Assembly: GCA_016840185.1 (NCBI GenBank)
Contig: JAEOSV010000135.1
Coordinates: forward strand, 1 to 5,742
Direction: 5' to 3'
Origin: Candidatus Hermodarchaeota archaeon
GTDB lineage: Archaea > Asgardarchaeota > Hermodarchaeia > Hermodarchaeales > Hermodarchaeaceae
Length of the DNA stretch: 5,742 nt
Shown: piece by piece, positions 1 to 5,742 of the stretch
How the letters are laid out: every line of letters begins with the position of its first letter
How positions within the stretch are numbered: the stretch's first letter is position 1
Notes under the pieces: model-generated
What the model was told of the DNA's origin: nothing
What the model saw: the letters and a program-made list of their open reading frames with translations, nothing else
The model's database searches: none
Translations under genes and position numbers: made by a program

Positions 1-1499
1 GCATTTCGAATTGAATCTAACAACGCCGGCGAAGCTGAATCCTTCGGAATTTTAATTCCTTCAAGAACCGAAGGTGAAAACTGTTTCAATTGGGCGTGGG
101 TCTGTTTGGACAGCTGAACGACCTCCTTGGTTAACTTTTCTTTCTTTTCAAGTTGTTCTTGACGTTGAGCCTGGTAGTCTTCTTTTATACGATACTGGGC
201 AACTTGTTCACTTAGGGATTCTTCGCGTAATCGAAGTTGGTCCAATTCTGGAGCGCTACGACTGTATGAGAGATAGGTTCGTCCTAAGTAGAACAGGAAA
301 GGAGTTGCCGCAAGGATGAGGATGATGCCGATCAGTGGATTGAAGAAGATTGCACCAATTCCAGCTGCAAGAAGCCCAATAGATGGGATATAGAGATAGG
401 GGGAGAATATTCGTTGCTGACTGGCTTCGACCTTTTGCCGTTGTTCCTTAACCCATTCGTATTCAATTAGAATCTCGTCCATTGGTTCTAATCCTTCTAG
501 TTGCCCTTCCAGTCTGGTTATGCGTTCATCAACCATATGTTGTTCATCAATTTTGGTTCTGAGTTGATTTGATGCTTTTTTGATTTCACTAAACTTGGTA
601 ATGTCATCCTGTAAATAGGCAAGTTGAGTGCGCTGTTTTTTCAACCGTTTTTGCTGGGATTGGAGTTTCGATACGCTGGCAAGTTGTTTGGTAAGCCGTT
701 CCTTAGTCTGATTTCGGAACTTGATTTCTCTTTGGAGCTCAACCTGTTGATCTTGGATATCCTTGTACGCCTTTACTGCCGTGTAGTGTTTCTCAGTTTG
801 GGCGAGAGTTTGGCTCATTTGTTTGAGCTGTTGTTCAAGCTGGGTTAGATTTTGTTGTTTCGTTTCCTGCTCCTCTGTTTGCCGAACGTAGTCCTCTTTG
901 CGATGTTGGAGTTGTTCGAGAGCCTGTTGTTCGGGTTGCAGGGTTTTTTTCAACGGTCGAAGTTCTAATGCGAGCTTATCATCGGCACGTGAGAAGCATT
1001 CTCGACCCATCATGGCATTGATAACCTGACGGCGTTCCATTTTGGGCATCTGCGCGAGCCGGTCTAGATCTTTTTGTAGGACAATATTGCTCGCTAGTAG
1101 GTCACTGAGTGCTATGCCATTGAGTAGGCTGGCGATTTCTTTATCGACATTTTTTACTCCGGTTGCTAGTAATGTGGCTTGGCCGGAAGAGCTGATTTTA
1201 TGTAATTGTGCAGTTGAGGGCCGTTTCCGATGAACCTGTCGTGTGATTCGGTAGTTCGTTCCATCGAGTTCGAAGAATAATCGAATATAGATTTTGTCAG
1301 CATCATAATTGATGAGTCGGTCTTTTTGCCCTGTTGGAGCCTTGTGTGTACGTCCAAAAAATGCGAAAAGGATTGCTTCAAAGATGCTAGACTTTCCGGA
1401 TTCGTTAGGTCCACTAATTGCAAGTATCCCTTGGGGAAAATTGATGTCTACATCTAGGTGTTTGAAATCTTGAGCGATAAGTTGACGAAGCACAACCAC
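1..1499 (-). CDS. Rad50/SbcC/YhaN-like SMC-type ATPase with a hydrophobic hairpin in its coiled coil (C-terminal part outside the window)
   Basis: The frame is open without a stop from the GTG at 1499 to the window edge (499 codons), so the gene is partial, not broken. The GTG lies 8 nt after GGAGGT and 2 nt after the mre11 stop; a second GTG at 1493 is placed less well. The N-terminal ATPase half-domain has a Walker A at residues 30-38 (GPNESGKSS, Lys36) and a likely Q-loop around Gln142 (VLQKDLDRL). Residues about 175-365 are a long Gln/Lys/Glu/Leu-rich coiled coil. Residues 369-405 are a double hydrophobic segment, followed by coiled coil again to about 470. There is no Cys after Cys168, so no zinc hook is visible; signature motif, Walker B and D-loop would lie off the window. 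As partner of Mre11 it would use ATP to control nuclease access to DNA ends. The GxNExGKS P-loop and membrane-like hairpin resemble bacterial YhaN more than canonical Rad50; that assignment is inference. Confidence 0.92.
   Translation of the reverse strand, partial: MVVLRQLIAQDFKHLDVDINFPQGILAISGPNESGKSSIFEAILFAFFGRTHKAPTGQKDRLINYDADKIYIRLFFELDGTNYRITRQVHRKRPSTAQLHKISSSGQATLLATGVKNVDKEIASLLNGIALSDLLASNIVLQKDLDRLAQMPKMERRQVINAMMGRECFSRADDKLALELRPLKKTLQPEQQALEQLQHRKEDYVRQTEEQETKQQNLTQLEQQLKQMSQTLAQTEKHYTAVKAYKDIQDQQVELQREIKFRNQTKERLTKQLASVSKLQSQQKRLKKQRTQLAYLQDDITKFSEIKKASNQLRTKIDEQHMVDERITRLEGQLEGLEPMDEILIEYEWVKEQRQKVEASQQRIFSPYLYIPSIGLLAAGIGAIFFNPLIGIILILAATPFLFYLGRTYLSYSRSAPELDQLRLREESLSEQVAQYRIKEDYQAQRQEQLEKKEKLTKEVVQLSKQTHAQLKQFSPSVLEGIKIPKDSASPALLDSIRN
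285..395 (-). other. Predicted transmembrane or hydrophobic helical hairpin within the Rad50-like coiled coil
   Basis: Residues 369-386 and 388-405 of the Rad50-like protein are almost entirely Ile, Leu, Ala, Gly, Phe and Val with no charged residue, and are joined at Asn387-Pro388. Charged coiled coil flanks both sides: Lys356 and Arg363 before, Arg407 and Arg414 after. Each half has about 18 residues, just enough to cross a membrane. With basic residues on both flanks, both ends would stay in the cytoplasm and only a tight turn would reach the outer face. The other reading is a hydrophobic dimerisation apex replacing the zinc hook. The hydrophobicity is seen directly; membrane insertion is inferred. 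Confidence 0.75.
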
Positions 1500-1501
1500 C
1501 C

Positions 1502-2665
1502 TTACCAACCTCCTGACTCTTCAAGAATTGCCAAACCGCGTTCTAAGGCATTTTGAAGAAGCTTTTTTCTTTCAGGATCTTTTGTTTGTTTGATTCTTTC
1601 AAGGACGTACTCGCGGTATTCGGTGTTAGGTGGTTTGAGATCAGCTTCGGGGAGAAGCAAGTCAGGATCAGGGCTGATGTACTCCAAGTCATCGATAATT
1701 TCGGTTGAGAAGCATTTTGCAAACCCGTGACGCACAACGTCTGCGCGGCGATATTGTTCTGCGGACTTGATGGTCATGACGCCTTTGAGACGGAAGCGGA
1801 GGATAAGTTGGGGATTGCGGAGACGAGTGATTTCTTTGATAAGCATTTGATTGATATTTGCATCTTCTGGTATCGTGACGTCAATGGTTTTCATTGGGCG
1901 GGTGTTGATAGGGATATGTTTTAGCTGTTGGACACCATCCGTGTCAGCTTCCAGCCAAACGAAGCCCTTCTTATGAGCTTCTTCAGAAAACGTAACGTGC
2001 TCTGTACTTCCTGGTGTACAAATCGTTGTATTTCCTGATTTTTGTTTTTGGAATTCGTGATTGTGACCCGCGGCAAGGTAAGTAAGCTTCTTCGGGACGG
2101 ATTTGAGCAGTATATCGGGTTCGTGGGGGAATGTGCCACGTAATCCTTCTACATTATAGTGGGCAAGGAGCAGATTCACATCGCCTTTACCAGGTATAGA
2201 TAACTGTTTTAGGGGGTCTTCTGAAGGTAAGAGTTGGGGATTGAAGGATAGACCAGATATTTCAACTTCAATGTCGTTAACCGTAATGGTTTCTGTTTGG
2301 ATGCGCTCCCATTCTTGAAAGAAGTTGATGAACCCTGCATTAGCATATTCAAGTAATGGTGCTACACCGTGTCGTCGGGCACGTGGGACATCATGATTTC
2401 CACTGATAATGTAAATCGGAATTTGCTTTTCGTGGAGTTTGCGGAATGCACCCATGACGTGAGCGCGGACGGGGTTTCGAGGGTTGAGTCCGTCAAAGAG
2501 GTCGCCTGAATGGAGAAAGAGGTCGGGTTTCTTTTCGAGCGCATATTCGATGACTGTGTCGAAGGATTTGAGAAAATCTTTCTTGCGTTCATAGCGTCGG
2601 GCTTGGAATTTGATAGCGGGAATGTCCAAGTGAGTATCTGAGGTGTGTAGGATAGTGATTGGCAC
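1502..2665 (-). CDS. mre11: Mre11/SbcD/YhaO-family DNA double-strand-break nuclease
   Basis: A 387-residue calcineurin-type metallophosphoesterase with a complete set of Mn-binding motifs: Asp10 and His12 (SDTHLD), Asp55 (SGDLFD), Asn90, His91 and Asp92 (GNHD), His169 (LLAHYN), and His201 and His203 (GHNH). In the family these residues hold two metal ions, and His91 is the transition-state histidine needed for exonuclease activity, so the enzyme should be active. Residues from about 240 to 330 correspond to the DNA-binding cap. The charged helical C-terminus (about 350-385) is where Mre11 proteins usually bind the base of the Rad50 coiled coil. The start is GTG, and the ATP-site partner follows 2 nt downstream, so a Mre11-Rad50-type complex is expected. 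The length is typical of archaeal Mre11 and bacterial SbcD/YhaO; which of these groups it is closest to cannot be decided by eye. The protein is soluble, with no signal peptide. Confidence 0.95.
   Translation of the reverse strand: MPITILHTSDTHLDIPAIKFQARRYERKKDFLKSFDTVIEYALEKKPDLFLHSGDLFDGLNPRNPVRAHVMGAFRKLHEKQIPIYIISGNHDVPRARRHGVAPLLEYANAGFINFFQEWERIQTETITVNDIEVEISGLSFNPQLLPSEDPLKQLSIPGKGDVNLLLAHYNVEGLRGTFPHEPDILLKSVPKKLTYLAAGHNHEFQKQKSGNTTICTPGSTEHVTFSEEAHKKGFVWLEADTDGVQQLKHIPINTRPMKTIDVTIPEDANINQMLIKEITRLRNPQLILRFRLKGVMTIKSAEQYRRADVVRHGFAKCFSTEIIDDLEYISPDPDLLLPEADLKPPNTEYREYVLERIKQTKDPERKKLLQNALERGLAILEESGGW
1508..1513 (-). promoter_or_regulatory. Ribosome binding site of the Rad50-like gene, inside the mre11 3' end
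   Basis: GGAGGT encodes the last Gly-Gly of Mre11 and lies 8 nt before the GTG at 1499. It fixes that GTG as the start in preference to the one at 1493, which would be 14 nt away, and it couples the two genes in translation. Confidence 0.8.
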
Positions 2666-2671
2666 AGGTGA

Positions 2672-4303
2672 TCAGACCTCGGAAAAGGATCCTTTAAGCT
2701 TTGTTTCTTCTTTCCGTTCTTTGGCAAGTTGGTTGTCGATTCCAGCAACTTTTCGTGCCTTCTTTAGCCGTGCAACTACATCGATATCCGCTCCACCTTC
2801 TTTTGTGATGCGGGGTCGGACTTTTACCATCACGGGAGTTCGAGTGATGTCTCCGACTACAACCGCCTCCCCAACGTTGAGACCGGGAAGATCATTAATG
2901 AGATCTTCACTCAATCTTTCCGAGGATTGGGCGATAGCATTCTGATCCCGGGGATTAGTGATTTTAAGCACAATTTGGCTGTTGCATTGGCTAAGGCTAT
3001 CGGGATGGATGCGGCCAGGTCGCTGGCTAATAAGGAGGAGGAAGACACCGAATTTCCGACCCTCCTGCGCTATTCGTCGGATAATTGATGCAGAGTAGGT
3101 GAATGCTTCGGGAGGAACAAAGTTGTGGGCTTCTTCGACAACGAGAAACACGGGATAAGTGAATTCGTCGGTGACCACAGCCTCGAATACATCTCGTAAC
3201 AGACGGCTAACAATATAATCGGTGCTTCGGTTTCCAAGTCCTGAGAGATCCATGATAGCAGCATGATAGGGTTTGATGACGTTTTTAATGGGAACGCCAC
3301 TTCGTGAGAACACACGGAGTCGGCGAAGGCGTTGGATGTATTTGATGGCATTTCGAGCTCCTGCGCGTGAATCTTTACTAACCTCTTCATCTTGGGATAC
3401 GGCGTTTAGTTCATTGATGATATCTTCCATGAGATAGATGACCTTCCGCTCTTTCAGGCGGTTTAATGCTGCCTCTAATCCTGCACGAATAATTGTGAAG
3501 GTTTCACCGATTCTACATATACCACAAAGTTCATCGAAATCGAGGTCGGCTAACCGTACCGTGTACTCTTCTACTTGACCAATGTCTTTCTTACTATAAC
3601 GACCGGTGCTTTCAGGATTTTGAAACACAGTGACGTGATTAGAGAAATTGTGTTTCTCGCCTTTTTCGGTTTGGCTGAGAAAGACGTAATCGGCGTGGGG
3701 ATCTATGATAATGACTGTGGCCCCTCGTTCCATTAGTTCCTCAATGAGGACTCCGGTGAGGTAACTTTTCCCGGCTCCAGTCTGAGCTAGAATTGCTACG
3801 TGGCGTCGGAATCCATTGATACGAATATTGACGGGAATTTGGGGACGGGAAATGAGATGCCCAATATGGAGACTCGCATCAGGTGGGTAAGCATAAAATT
3901 GGGCGAGAAGGTGATCGGGAGCAATGTATATTGGATTCCCGGGAGTAACAGCTCTTCGGGGTAGCAGAATGCGTGGGGGGTGTCCCTTTTTGGTGGGGCT
4001 GAGGTATCCGAGAATTCGGGCAATCCCCCAGGTCTTAACATCATCGATGCGGGCTTCCTTGATTCGGGTGATCGCTTCATAGTCCAAGTCACGGCGTAGG
4101 GCTAGACTTTGTGATGTAATACGTTCAACTTGTGCCAGCACGTCAACGGGTTTAAGCACTCCATCGACTAATTCTTCGGATTCAACAGTAAGATACTCGA
4201 ATTTGGGGGGATACCTTTTTCGTTCGCTGGCAAAGTAGAACTCAGTAGCTTTTGCTTCTTCAACAATAAATCCGACTGGCGCGTCTTCTTGGGTTTTAGG
4301 CAC
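2672..4303 (-). CDS. herA: HerA hexameric DNA translocase/helicase (HAS-barrel and FtsK/VirB4-like ATPase)
   Basis: A 543-residue HerA. Residues about 5-165 form the N-terminal region, whose HAS beta-barrel ends at the typical GHLISRP segment (148-154). The RecA-like motor follows: Walker A AQTGAGKS (173-180, Lys179), a strand ending IIIDPHADY (198-206), Walker B VFLVVEEAH (385-393, Glu390-Glu391), and the HerA motif EGRKFG then ISQRP with candidate arginine finger and sensor residues Arg416, Gln427 and Arg428. The C-terminal tail, about 505-543, is Lys-rich and could reach NurA or DNA. Family members form a hexamer that pumps double-stranded DNA into the attached NurA dimer, producing 3' tails after Mre11-Rad50 has processed the break. 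The start is GTG, 7 nt after AGGAGG and 8 nt inside nurA. All motor motifs are intact and the length is normal for the family. Confidence 0.97.
   Translation of the reverse strand: MPKTQEDAPVGFIVEEAKATEFYFASERKRYPPKFEYLTVESEELVDGVLKPVDVLAQVERITSQSLALRRDLDYEAITRIKEARIDDVKTWGIARILGYLSPTKKGHPPRILLPRRAVTPGNPIYIAPDHLLAQFYAYPPDASLHIGHLISRPQIPVNIRINGFRRHVAILAQTGAGKSYLTGVLIEELMERGATVIIIDPHADYVFLSQTEKGEKHNFSNHVTVFQNPESTGRYSKKDIGQVEEYTVRLADLDFDELCGICRIGETFTIIRAGLEAALNRLKERKVIYLMEDIINELNAVSQDEEVSKDSRAGARNAIKYIQRLRRLRVFSRSGVPIKNVIKPYHAAIMDLSGLGNRSTDYIVSRLLRDVFEAVVTDEFTYPVFLVVEEAHNFVPPEAFTYSASIIRRIAQEGRKFGVFLLLISQRPGRIHPDSLSQCNSQIVLKITNPRDQNAIAQSSERLSEDLINDLPGLNVGEAVVVGDITRTPVMVKVRPRITKEGGADIDVVARLKKARKVAGIDNQLAKERKEETKLKGSFSEV
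2676..2680 (-). promoter_or_regulatory. Ribosome binding site of mre11, overlapping the herA stop region
   Basis: GAGGT sits in the final Glu-Val codons of herA, 10 nt before the mre11 GTG at 2665. The herA stop TGA (2672-2674) lies between this site and the start, an arrangement that favours re-initiation by ribosomes finishing herA. Confidence 0.6.
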
Positions 4304-5633
4304 GGCGAACCCTCCTGTCTCGACGTTTGGGTGTTAAAGGAATTTTCAACTCTTTTTCCACTAATGGTTCATATAATGTTCTCACATCGTTCATAGGTAA
4401 TCTAGCCTCCTGATCAGCTTGGACCAAATAGACATTGTATAACTCTAATCCTCCATATTCACCACGTAATGTCCCTAAGACTTCCATGACGCGGGTCGGC
4501 GGGGGATCGAGGAGACGTGATGCTGATATTTGTGATATTCGCGTAGGAAGTCCGACGTTGAACGCGGGCATGTCAATGCGCATAGGTGTGTCATTGTGGG
4601 CTAATTTGGCACAGAATGTCACGAAGGTCGGCATTTGGAAGAACTCTTTCATCACTGGAATAGCCCAATCTTCGAAGTCTTCTTCTCGATCATAATCGTT
4701 GTATGCGTTCACAAAGCGCCGTCGGAGATAAGCCGCAGGATCCTTGGATTCATATTTGAAAAGGGGAACATCTGGGTAGGGTTCAATAGGTGTAGTAAAC
4801 CCAGCTGTTTCTGTCCAAGCTTGAATAAGAGAGAAGTCTGGACGTGGTCGTCGAAGCTCATAGAGCAGGTCCCACACCAATTCTTTTTGATCACTACTAA
4901 TGGGAAGATTCTTCACAAGGGCTCTTGCAGCAATCGACTGTTTCTTTTCGGTGTCAAATAGTTGTGTCAGTTGATCTAGTTCCGGATTTGAAAGTGCGGG
5001 ACTTAGATCCTTCAGCACTTCATTTGTAAGGGATTCGAGAATGATTCTTGTAAGGTGTCGGGCAACAGAATCTTTGCTAATTCCTAAAATCAAAATCTTA
5101 CGCTTCCGACATTCTTCTAGCAGCTGCATGAATGTCTGTAAGTAGCGCAAATAAAGGTCTCTTTCCCCAGGATAATTGAAACCAATTTGGACGTGGGTTA
5201 TTCGTCCATACAAGGACCCATCAAGTAGGATGAGGTCCACATCTGAAGCCTCTTTGACAGCTTCCAGAGCCACCTGATGTTCGATATGTTCTGATCGGAT
5301 ACCTGCTAGATTGATGAGTTGCTCTCGGGGAGACGCGATCATATGAGCATTCGAAGATACCTTGCGGTATTTTGTGCCCCAAGAGGTAATGGCACTTGCT
5401 CGGCAAATATACATGAAGGAGCCACTTGCGTACTCTCGGGTTGACCGGCCACTATCTACGGCAATAACTCGTAGGTCAGCTTTCTTTTCTAGAGGGAGGT
5501 CCCGCCATTCTTTTTGAAAGGCATTTTTCAGGAGCCCATCAAGTGTCGTGGTTTCTTCACCGGTGAGTCGACGGCGAAATGCATCTCGTTTTTCCTGTAA
5601 CTCATCAAGGAATAGATCAAGAAAATGTGGCAT
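4296..5633 (-). CDS. nurA: NurA 5'-3' nuclease, partner of HerA
   Basis: A 445-residue NurA-domain (RNase H-like) protein with the family's acidic pattern: Asp60 in VIAVDSGRS, Glu118 in HIEHQVALE, and Asp138 in LILLDGSLYG. Next come Lys187 in ILGISKDS and the late RIDMPAF motif (352-358), which matches the R-x-E-x-P element with Asp for Glu. Family NurAs are Mn-dependent single- and double-strand nucleases that dimerise and sit on the HerA ring. The C-terminal motif normally written P-L-x-x-A-H reads YLVQAD here (402-407), so the usual His appears to be Asp407; this could lower or alter activity. The last residues are very basic (KRRDRRVRRA). It is the first gene of the visible operon; its TAA stop lies 8 nt inside herA. 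The ATG at 5633 has GGTGA 7 nt upstream. The neighbouring herA strongly supports the call. Confidence 0.92.
   Translation of the reverse strand: MPHFLDLFLDELQEKRDAFRRRLTGEETTTLDGLLKNAFQKEWRDLPLEKKADLRVIAVDSGRSTREYASGSFMYICRASAITSWGTKYRKVSSNAHMIASPREQLINLAGIRSEHIEHQVALEAVKEASDVDLILLDGSLYGRITHVQIGFNYPGERDLYLRYLQTFMQLLEECRKRKILILGISKDSVARHLTRIILESLTNEVLKDLSPALSNPELDQLTQLFDTEKKQSIAARALVKNLPISSDQKELVWDLLYELRRPRPDFSLIQAWTETAGFTTPIEPYPDVPLFKYESKDPAAYLRRRFVNAYNDYDREEDFEDWAIPVMKEFFQMPTFVTFCAKLAHNDTPMRIDMPAFNVGLPTRISQISASRLLDPPPTRVMEVLGTLRGEYGGLELYNVYLVQADQEARLPMNDVRTLYEPLVEKELKIPLTPKRRDRRVRRA
4311..4316 (-). promoter_or_regulatory. Ribosome binding site of herA, encoded inside the nurA tail
   Basis: AGGAGG lies 7 nt before the herA GTG at 4303. 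The same bases are two Arg codons in the arginine-rich C-terminus of NurA, so site and protein sequence constrain each other. It decides the GTG start of herA. Confidence 0.85.
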
Positions 5634-5640
5634 GGTACCT

Positions 5641-5647
5641 TCACCCC
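5641..5647 (-). promoter_or_regulatory. Ribosome binding site of nurA
   Basis: GGGGTGA, with the GGTGA core complementary to the archaeal 16S rRNA 3' end, ends 7 nt before the nurA ATG at 5633. This supports both the start codon and a transcript with a 5' leader. Confidence 0.7.
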
Positions 5648-5677
5648 ACTGTATGATTCACAGATGCCAAATTTGCA

Positions 5678-5687
5678 CCTTTAAAGC
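5678..5687 (-). promoter_or_regulatory. Possible archaeal TATA element for the nurA-herA-mre11-rad50 operon
   Basis: GCTTTAAAGG has a TTTAAA core centred near 5682, about 49 nt before the nurA ATG. An archaeal start site about 25 nt downstream would fall near 5657, on an A in a purine stretch, giving a leader of roughly 24 nt that includes the ribosome binding site. The bases just upstream do not form a clear BRE. The rest of the 109-nt upstream segment holds no gene or RNA that I can recognise. This is a positional inference. Confidence 0.35.
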
Positions 5688-5742
5688 TAACCCACGCGAT
5701 AAGATAAGTAACCAGACAACCTTTCAGCTTTAGAAAAAACGA

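Noticed and set aside
624..848. Plus-strand open frame of 74 codons with hydrophobic, Leu-rich translation
   Set aside because: It is antisense to the coiled coil of the Rad50-like gene. Leu/Phe richness is what the complement of Gln/Lys/Glu codons produces, and it has no independent support.
1166..1423. Minus-strand open frame of 85 codons in the Walker A region of the Rad50-like gene
   Set aside because: It is in a different frame from the true reading frame, which is open across the whole 1-1499 stretch and carries the P-loop. It is a shadow, and there is no frameshift.
2666..2679. Small inverted repeat AGGT/ACCT that could hide the mre11 ribosome binding site
   Set aside because: It has only four base pairs with a six-base loop, too weak to call a regulatory hairpin.
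2643..2945. Plus-strand open frame of 100 codons across the herA-mre11 junction
   Set aside because: It is antisense to two well-supported genes and shows no recognisable domain.
3764..3787. HerA Walker A written AQTGAGKS instead of GKTGSGKS
   Set aside because: All essential P-loop positions are present, and this variant is familiar in archaeal HerA-like ATPases, so it is not a defect.
4635..4961. Plus-strand open frame of 108 codons inside nurA
   Set aside because: It is antisense to a conserved-domain gene, and no ribosome binding site or motif supports it.
5698..5708. Short tandem GATAA-GATAA on the plus strand in the upstream region
   Set aside because: Two copies of a five-base word can arise by chance. 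It might be an alternative AT-rich promoter element, but nothing distinguishes it.
5734..5739. Run of six T on the minus strand at the window edge, a possible archaeal terminator of an upstream gene
   Set aside because: No upstream gene is visible, and a single T6 run is too common to call.

Overview
The window carries one tightly packed operon on the minus strand, read from right to left. It encodes the archaeal DNA-end resection set in the order NurA nuclease, HerA hexameric translocase, Mre11-type nuclease, and a Rad50/SbcC-type ATPase that runs off the left edge. HerA plus NurA next to Mre11 and Rad50 is a hallmark of archaea. The GGAGG/GGTGA-type ribosome binding sites fit that too. By eye the base composition is moderate, and arginine is written with CGA, CGG and CGT as well as AGA. 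This argues against the AGA/AGG-dominated pattern of many hyperthermophiles. I cannot name the lineage; a mesophilic archaeon known from environmental genomes is only a guess.

Layout. 5634-5742 is the upstream region, with a possible TATA element and a good Shine-Dalgarno site. 4296-5633 is nurA (445 aa). 2672-4303 is herA (543 aa, GTG start), which overlaps nurA by 8 nt. 1502-2665 is mre11 (387 aa, GTG start), 6 nt after herA. 1-1499 is a Rad50-like ATPase (GTG start, 2 nt after mre11), of which the first 499 residues are visible without any stop codon. No other gene is supported, and the plus strand holds only antisense shadows.

How they would work together. In the known archaeal system, Mre11-Rad50 recognises and trims broken DNA ends. 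HerA, a ring-shaped translocase, then works with the NurA nuclease to resect the 5' strand and leave 3' tails for the recombinase RadA. The spacing here, each start with its own ribosome binding site inside the end of the gene before it, implies coordinated production of all four proteins.

The most unusual element is the Rad50-like protein. About 370 residues in, its coiled-coil arm is interrupted by a strongly hydrophobic stretch (residues 369-405) that reads as two short helices around an Asn-Pro turn. Canonical Rad50 has no such segment; its arm ends in a CxxC zinc hook. A hydrophobic hairpin inside an SMC-like coiled coil recalls the bacterial YhaN family, whose genes sit beside the Mre11-like yhaO. 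This suggests either a membrane-tethered resection complex or a hydrophobic replacement for the zinc hook. Secondary oddities are the gene order (nurA leads the operon), an Asp where NurA proteins usually carry a C-terminal His, and an arginine-rich NurA tail whose codons double as the herA ribosome binding site.
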